DNA of 7,351 nt from Betaproteobacteria bacterium (GTDB taxonomy: Bacteria; Pseudomonadota; Gammaproteobacteria; Burkholderiales; Burkholderiaceae). The stretch covers positions 1 through 7,351 of the forward strand of contig JAATGO010000124.1 in assembly GCA_015654605.1 (NCBI GenBank), in the 5' to 3' direction. Positions 6,161 through 7,351 of the stretch are shown piece after piece (position 1 is the stretch's first letter; each line of letters begins with the position of its first letter). The notes below the pieces were generated by a model, which was given only the letters and a program-made list of their open reading frames with translations, was not told where the DNA came from and searched no databases. Made by a program: the position numbers and the translations under genes.

Positions 6161-6904
6161 ATGCCCAACAACACCGCAAGAAGAGTAGTGGAACAAGACA
6201 TAAGGATGTCATCTTCTGATGAGTCCTTAGTGGAAGTTCGTCCTGCGTTACCAGTTGCGAAATCCGATGGACTGTCTTTGCGAACCATCTTGTTATTGGT
6301 ACTCTTGTCCACGGCAGTTCATGGAGGGGTGATCTGGTGGTTCAATCGGCCAGTTGAACGGGAGACACCTCCCAAGCCAAACGAAATAGCCATCGAGTTT
6401 GCGGCAGAGCCACCACCGCCACCACCTGCTCCACCAAAACCAGTTGAGCCACCACAGAAGGTGGAAGATGATGAAGCGCCCAAGCCACCTCCAAAGCTCC
6501 GGCCGAAACCATCTACACCAGTTCCCAAGCCAGTGGAGCCTCCACCTCGACCTTTACCAACACCGTCTCCCCCAGTTGAGGAGGTGCCGCATCCTACGCC
6601 GCCACCAGCACCAGTAAAAGAGACTGCAGCGATCTCTGGTTTATCGAGACTGGGCAATCCATCACCACCTTATCCGCCGCTGGCGCTACGCAGGATGTGG
6701 GAGGGTAGAGTCGAATTGATTATCTCCGTGACACCGGAGGGTACGGCGGAGTCGGTAAAGGTGAAACGCTCCAGTGGACACGAGGTGCTTGACGATGCTG
6801 CTGTAGAGACCGTCAGTAAATGGAAGTTTGTGCCAGCTCGCCGTGGCGACACGCCCATTTCCGGGACGGCAACCCAGGTCATTGAGTTCAAGTTGCCGAA
6901 TTAA
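6161..6904 (+). CDS. tonB: TonB energy transducer
   Basis: Periplasm-spanning protein that passes proton-motive force from ExbB/ExbD to TonB-dependent outer-membrane receptors (siderophore, haem or cobalamin uptake). The 247 residues comprise a short cytoplasmic part, one transmembrane anchor (about 40-61) with the SxxxH signature needed for ExbB coupling (Ser50, His54), a long Pro/Lys/Glu-rich spacer (about 67-152, many PP, PKP, PEP units), and a C-terminal TonB domain (about 165-247). That domain includes YPPLALRRMWEGRVELIISVT, SSGHEVLDDAAVETVSKWKF and a final IEFKLPN strand. The start is uncertain: ATG 6161 has only a weak GAG upstream. GTG 6188 and ATG 6206 (AAGG directly adjacent) are alternatives, giving 238 or 232 residues, and all keep the anchor. 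exbB follows 31 bases later, forming the usual operon. Confidence 0.93.
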   Translation: MPNNTARRVVEQDIRMSSSDESLVEVRPALPVAKSDGLSLRTILLLVLLSTAVHGGVIWWFNRPVERETPPKPNEIAIEFAAEPPPPPPAPPKPVEPPQKVEDDEAPKPPPKLRPKPSTPVPKPVEPPPRPLPTPSPPVEEVPHPTPPPAPVKETAAISGLSRLGNPSPPYPPLALRRMWEGRVELIISVTPEGTAESVKVKRSSGHEVLDDAAVETVSKWKFVPARRGDTPISGTATQVIEFKLPN

Positions 6905-6923
6905 TGACGACCTTATAAACAAA

Positions 6924-6930
6924 AGAGGAA
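6924..6930 (+). promoter_or_regulatory. Ribosome binding site of exbB
   Basis: AGAGGAA ends 5 bases before the ATG at 6936, fixing the exbB start. The tonB-exbB gap holds no terminator, which supports co-transcription. Confidence 0.75.
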
Positions 6931-6935
6931 ATTAC

Positions 6936-7351
6936 ATGTTTGATTCATTAACTTCGTTTATTGTGCCTGCCGTGCTATGGGTACTGATTTTGTTCTCTAT
7001 TGCCACTTGGGCACTTTTGATGATTAAGATTGTGCAATTCAGTAAGCAGAAAGCAGAGAACAAACGTTTTGCCAAGGCATTCTGGAGTGCTTCTGACTTT
7101 CTCTCTGCAACTGAGCATGCTGATCAGTATCCAGGCCCCTTTGCACACATTGCGCAAGGAGGTGTTGCGGCGATGGCTGTCGAGAGAGAGCCGAAAAACA
7201 TGCAGCAACTGGCACACAGCATCAACCAATCTGAGCGTGTGGAGCGTTTCCTGGAGCAACAGATCAAAAAAGAGCGCCGCAGGCTGGAGTCAGGTCTGAC
7301 GGTGTTGGCCAGTATCGGTAGTACATCTCCTTTCATCGGTTTGTTTGGCAC
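6936..7351 (+). CDS. exbB: ExbB/TolQ/MotA-family proton channel subunit, 3' end outside window
   Basis: Inner-membrane subunit that with ExbD harvests proton-motive force for TonB. The 138 complete codons visible start MFDSLTSFIVPAVLWVL and contain the first membrane helix (about residues 8-31), the start of the basic/amphipathic cytoplasmic domain (KQKAENKRF, FLEQQIKKERRRLESGL) and the family signature ASIGSTSPFIGLFGT just before the cut, where helix 2 begins. The short periplasmic N-terminus indicates the compact ExbB form rather than the long type with a signal peptide. It directly follows tonB, which supports ExbB over TolQ. exbD is expected just beyond the window. Confidence 0.92.
   Translation, partial: MFDSLTSFIVPAVLWVLILFSIATWALLMIKIVQFSKQKAENKRFAKAFWSASDFLSATEHADQYPGPFAHIAQGGVAAMAVEREPKNMQQLAHSINQSERVERFLEQQIKKERRRLESGLTVLASIGSTSPFIGLFG

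Noticed and set aside
6319..6657. Minus-strand Gly/Ser-rich 112-codon frame
   Set aside because: It is the complement of the TonB proline-rich spacer (CCA/CCG codons read as Gly/Ser codons), not a gene.

Overview
The window looks like a chromosomal segment of a Gram-negative proteobacterium. The evidence is an RND pump with its outer-membrane channel, a TonB/ExbB energy-transducing pair, and a Fur-box-like site. Moderate base composition in the genes and the style of the proteins would suit a betaproteobacterium such as a Nitrosomonas relative, but that placement is an inference and no marker gene confirms it.

Layout. (1) Positions 2-460 (+) hold the C-terminal end of an AcrB/HAE1-type RND permease. 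It is translationally coupled to 460-1938 (+), a complete TolC/OprM-type outer-membrane lipoprotein. Together they are the distal part of a tripartite efflux operon. (2) Positions 1939-2087 lie between converging genes and carry a perfect 15-bp inverted repeat, probably a bidirectional terminator. (3) Positions 2088-4721 (-) encode an 877-residue PepSY-type membrane protein fused to a CysJ-like FMN/FAD/NADPH reductase. Its upstream region has a Fur-box-like sequence against a TATAAT -10 box, so it is probably an iron-regulated ferric-siderophore or cytochrome-type reductase. (4) Positions 4722-6160 hold no intact gene. They contain the reductase promoter and leader, a frameshifted remnant of a membrane-anchored cytochrome c (5146-5507, -), and two diverged direct repeats (5539-5690 and 5861-5992). 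Each repeat carries the perfect palindrome TGGTACGTACCA, and a near-copy lies at 6035-6046. (5) Positions 6161-6904 (+) encode TonB, followed 31 bases later by the start of exbB (6936 onward, cut by the window end).

How the parts relate. The reductase and tonB-exbB both point to TonB-dependent iron acquisition: TonB-ExbB(-ExbD) energises outer-membrane siderophore import, and the PepSY-flavoreductase could release the iron by reduction. No TonB-dependent receptor lies in the window. The efflux genes converge on the reductase and look like an unrelated transcription unit. The most unexplained part is the AT-rich, decayed and repeat-bearing stretch between the reductase promoter and tonB.
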